DNA of 7,391 nt from Bryobacterales bacterium (GTDB taxonomy: Bacteria; Cyanobacteriota; Vampirovibrionia; Obscuribacterales; Obscuribacteraceae). This document shows positions 5,611 to 7,391 of this stretch, one piece after another (position 1 is the first letter of the stretch; each line of letters starts with the position of its first letter). The stretch covers positions 1 through 7,391 of the forward strand of contig CAJCHQ010001062.1 of NCBI GenBank assembly GCA_903970295.1, given 5' to 3'. The notes under the pieces are model-generated. The model saw only the letters and a list, made by a program, of their open reading frames with translations, did not search any database and was not told where the DNA came from. Position numbers and translations under genes: made by a program.

Positions 5611-6807
5611 ATGGTGGCATCATTGAAGTGGCGTAAGATCGTTAGCAGGAATATTTCCGTTATTATGCTTTTGACTTTCGCTGGTCTGTCTCCAATTGTT
5701 CTCAGTGCTTGCGCTTTGCTTGCGCCTCCGCCGGATGACACAAAGGGCGTGCGAGACTGGCTGGTTGTGCCGGTTTTCTATGCCACGAACCGCGCCGTCG
5801 ACAAGCATGGCAACGCCGTGCAATATTCTGAAACCGAGAATGGTAACGGACTTACTTTTGGCGTAAAAAATGTCGCTGTACCGATGCCGATTTATTGTCC
5901 AGTTGATCATGACACCGAAGCTAATATGCGTTGGCAGAGAATACACAAAGATGACTTGAGCAAATCGGGACCGCCTGAATTCGATCCCAGCAAATGCGAA
6001 ATTCCCGATGCTACCTTCGATCGCGAGCAGGTTGTCGAAAGTTTTAACTCGCATCGGCAATCATCGAATGACAAACACATCGTCATCTTCGTGCATGGTT
6101 GCTGTGCGAATTTCGAGACGTCGATGAAGCGCTCTGCCCGACTCAGTGCGCACATGCAAATGCCAGTTCTCGCTTACGATTGGATGTCGCCACCCGGGTT
6201 CACTAAATATCTCGAAAACGAGACTTTGGCCAGGCAAGCGCTCGATGATTTTTGCAAATTTGTTGGCCGGGCTGAAAAGACCATCGGTCCAGGCAATATG
6301 ACGTTACTTGGGCACAGTATGGGTGCGATATTCGTAGATGAGGCTATGGTGCGCAGGTCGGGACAGAATATTTTCAGCAAGGCGCCACCAGCCAAATTTT
6401 CAGAATTGATCCTGTCAAATGCTGATGTCGATGCCAGATCTTTCCTAAACCATGCCAGCCAATTCGACGTCAACGCTGTCAAATCTCGTATCTATTTTTC
6501 CACAGACGACAGTCGTCTCAATGCTTCTGCGATAGCGCATGGTGGCTTCAAGCGACTAGGGGAGCCGGGACCGCTGCTTGAGGATTTAGCCAAGGTCAAC
6601 AGTCACGAGTTGATTGACATTACGGCCAATAACACTGGACACGAATTGCCATTTTGGATTATTGCCAATTTGCACAAATTCGGCAACCTCGGTCCAGTTA
6701 AAGAATATCAATTGAAAACCGAGGCAGCCAATTTGGAAAAGCTTGTCAAAACCGGAGTTCCTACTAAAGAAGCTGTGAAGGCGTCGTCGGATTGTCATGT
6801 TGACTAA
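5611..6807 (+). CDS. DUF900 alpha/beta hydrolase, probable lipoprotein
   Basis: This is an exported serine hydrolase of the DUF900 (PF05990) alpha/beta-hydrolase family, esterase/lipase-like with unknown substrate. From the ATG at 5611 it has 398 residues. A signal peptide has basic residues at 6, 8, 9 and 13, a hydrophobic core (15-31) and the lipobox LSAC with Cys34 as lipid anchor. The mature part has the family's VFYATNR strand (55-61), the oxyanion turn VHG with H162-G163, the nucleophile elbow GHSMG with Ser236, SNADVD (269-274) with a candidate acid Asp, and a C-terminal GHELPFW with His344 as probable catalytic base. The turn after HG is CCAN where relatives have YNN. Cys96 and Cys129 in the N-terminal part may form a disulfide. 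The start is uncertain: an ATG at 5563 has GGGG at 5554-5557, but would give an unusually long 49-residue signal peptide. It overlaps the next hydrolase gene by 11 bases. Confidence 0.87.
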   Translation: MVASLKWRKIVSRNISVIMLLTFAGLSPIVLSACALLAPPPDDTKGVRDWLVVPVFYATNRAVDKHGNAVQYSETENGNGLTFGVKNVAVPMPIYCPVDHDTEANMRWQRIHKDDLSKSGPPEFDPSKCEIPDATFDREQVVESFNSHRQSSNDKHIVIFVHGCCANFETSMKRSARLSAHMQMPVLAYDWMSPPGFTKYLENETLARQALDDFCKFVGRAEKTIGPGNMTLLGHSMGAIFVDEAMVRRSGQNIFSKAPPAKFSELILSNADVDARSFLNHASQFDVNAVKSRIYFSTDDSRLNASAIAHGGFKRLGEPGPLLEDLAKVNSHELIDITANNTGHELPFWIIANLHKFGNLGPVKEYQLKTEAANLEKLVKTGVPTKEAVKASSDCHVD

Positions 6808-7391
6808 AGTATCGATTACTCGATTAACTTGTTTGCTATTTTTTGGCGTTTGCATTTTGCCGCCGGCGTGCCTCGCTGATCCATCTGATCCGTCGCCGGC
6901 TCCAAAAAAAGTGGAAGTCTCCACGTCTGCCGCCGTGGATGATCTCCCGGCGGCAGCCTCAAAAGATGGAAAGAGTATGGTGTTGCCCGAGTCCGCGCCG
7001 GCCGAGTCGAGACATTCCGAGTCGATTAACGCTAGCCGTTACGTGCAAATACCTGTTCTGTACATGACAGATCGACAAATGGCTCACCAGGTTTATGGTG
7101 CTTTTCGCATGAACGAGCAAGGGCATGTCTATAGATTGCCTTGTGGCACGCTCGATTACACATTAGAGAATGACGAGCACAAAAACTCTCAGTCAGAGTC
7201 GCTTGGGTGGAAACCTGGCTGCAAGCCAGGCAAGCTGCCGTTTTTAATTCACCCGTTGAAAATGGACAACGAGGCCGACGTCTATGACAAATTTGGCGAA
7301 ATTGTGGCGGCGGCCGCTACGAAGTCAGCGCACAATGAAATCTTTGTCTACGTGCACGGATACAACAACAGTTTCGAAGCCGGTGCGGCGA
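6797..7391 (+). CDS. DUF900 alpha/beta hydrolase, exported, 3'-truncated by the window
   Basis: An open frame from ATG 6797 continues to the window end with 198 residues visible. It begins inside the last codons of the preceding hydrolase gene (11-base overlap, different frame), which suggests translational coupling; no well-placed Shine-Dalgarno is seen. A signal peptide covers about 1-27, with a basic start (K4, R9), a hydrophobic core and a CLA|D cleavage site. Cys25 has Pro-Pro-Ala before it, which is a poor lipobox. A Pro/Ala/Ser-rich linker (28-80) follows. The hydrolase domain then begins with VQIPVLYMTDR (83-93), matching the PVFYATNR strand of its neighbour, and reaches the oxyanion motif VHGYNNSFE (186-194), typical of DUF900. 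The nucleophile elbow must lie beyond the window. Cys116 and Cys142 correspond roughly to the Cys pair of the first hydrolase. The two genes look like an old tandem duplication. Confidence 0.85.
   Translation, partial: MLTKVSITRLTCLLFFGVCILPPACLADPSDPSPAPKKVEVSTSAAVDDLPAAASKDGKSMVLPESAPAESRHSESINASRYVQIPVLYMTDRQMAHQVYGAFRMNEQGHVYRLPCGTLDYTLENDEHKNSQSESLGWKPGCKPGKLPFLIHPLKMDNEADVYDKFGEIVAAAATKSAHNEIFVYVHGYNNSFEAGAA

Noticed and set aside
5316..5741. Open - strand frame of 141 codons across the divergent intergenic region
   Set aside because: It overlaps the strong Shine-Dalgarno and start of the dehydrogenase and the hydrolase signal-peptide coding region, and its peptide has no family-like pattern. 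It is an antisense shadow.
5620..6060. Open - strand frame of 146 codons opposite the first hydrolase
   Set aside because: It is fully antisense to a well-supported gene, and its composition looks like reverse-complement translation with no motifs.
6843..7067. A 74-codon + strand frame near the right end
   Set aside because: It lies in another frame of the second hydrolase gene and encodes an Arg-rich peptide typical of an out-of-frame read of GC-rich codons. The frame from 6797 has the signal peptide and DUF900 motifs.

Overview
The window is a stretch of bacterial chromosome with seven protein genes, two of them cut by the window edges. No RNA genes, insertion sequences or CRISPR arrays are visible. 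Base composition is moderate and fairly even by eye. Two PATAN (DUF4388) proteins, a TPR protein and secreted DUF900 hydrolases fit a large-genome environmental bacterium, and a non-photosynthetic relative of cyanobacteria (Obscuribacterales/Melainabacteria type) is my best guess. This placement is inference with low to moderate confidence, because no phylogenetic marker gene is present.

Left block (1-3627, + strand): the C-terminal end of a TPR protein is followed by two tandem paralogs of 533 and 527 residues. Both paralogs have the same order: a conserved N-terminal module, a variable linker, a PATAN/DUF4388 domain, a winged-helix-like segment and a C-terminal GGDEF-fold domain. The GGDEF signature has decayed to DAFDY in both, while the upstream RxxD motif (the c-di-GMP inhibitory site of true cyclases) is kept at the exact canonical spacing. 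They therefore look like catalytically dead c-di-GMP sensors rather than cyclases. This is the most interesting feature of the window.

Middle block (3629-5331, - strand): a stand-alone receiver-domain response regulator is convergent with the second paralog, with one base between the stop codons. It keeps the phospho-acceptor Asp but has Val where receivers have the conserved Lys. A 347-base gap rich in inverted repeats and containing a run of eight C separates it from a beta-hydroxyacid dehydrogenase family oxidoreductase, probably NADP-dependent. A receiver next to PATAN proteins recalls cyanobacterial PatA/PixG proteins, which carry both domains in one chain. A functional link here is only inferred.

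Right block (5332-7391): a divergent intergenic region carries an 8-bp dyad (ACCTCGAG/CTCGAGGT) just upstream of a reasonable dehydrogenase promoter. It is followed on the + strand by two overlapping genes for exported DUF900 alpha/beta hydrolases. The first is a probable lipoprotein with a GHSMG nucleophile elbow. The second has a signal peptide and runs off the window. The 11-bp overlap suggests that the pair is translated together.
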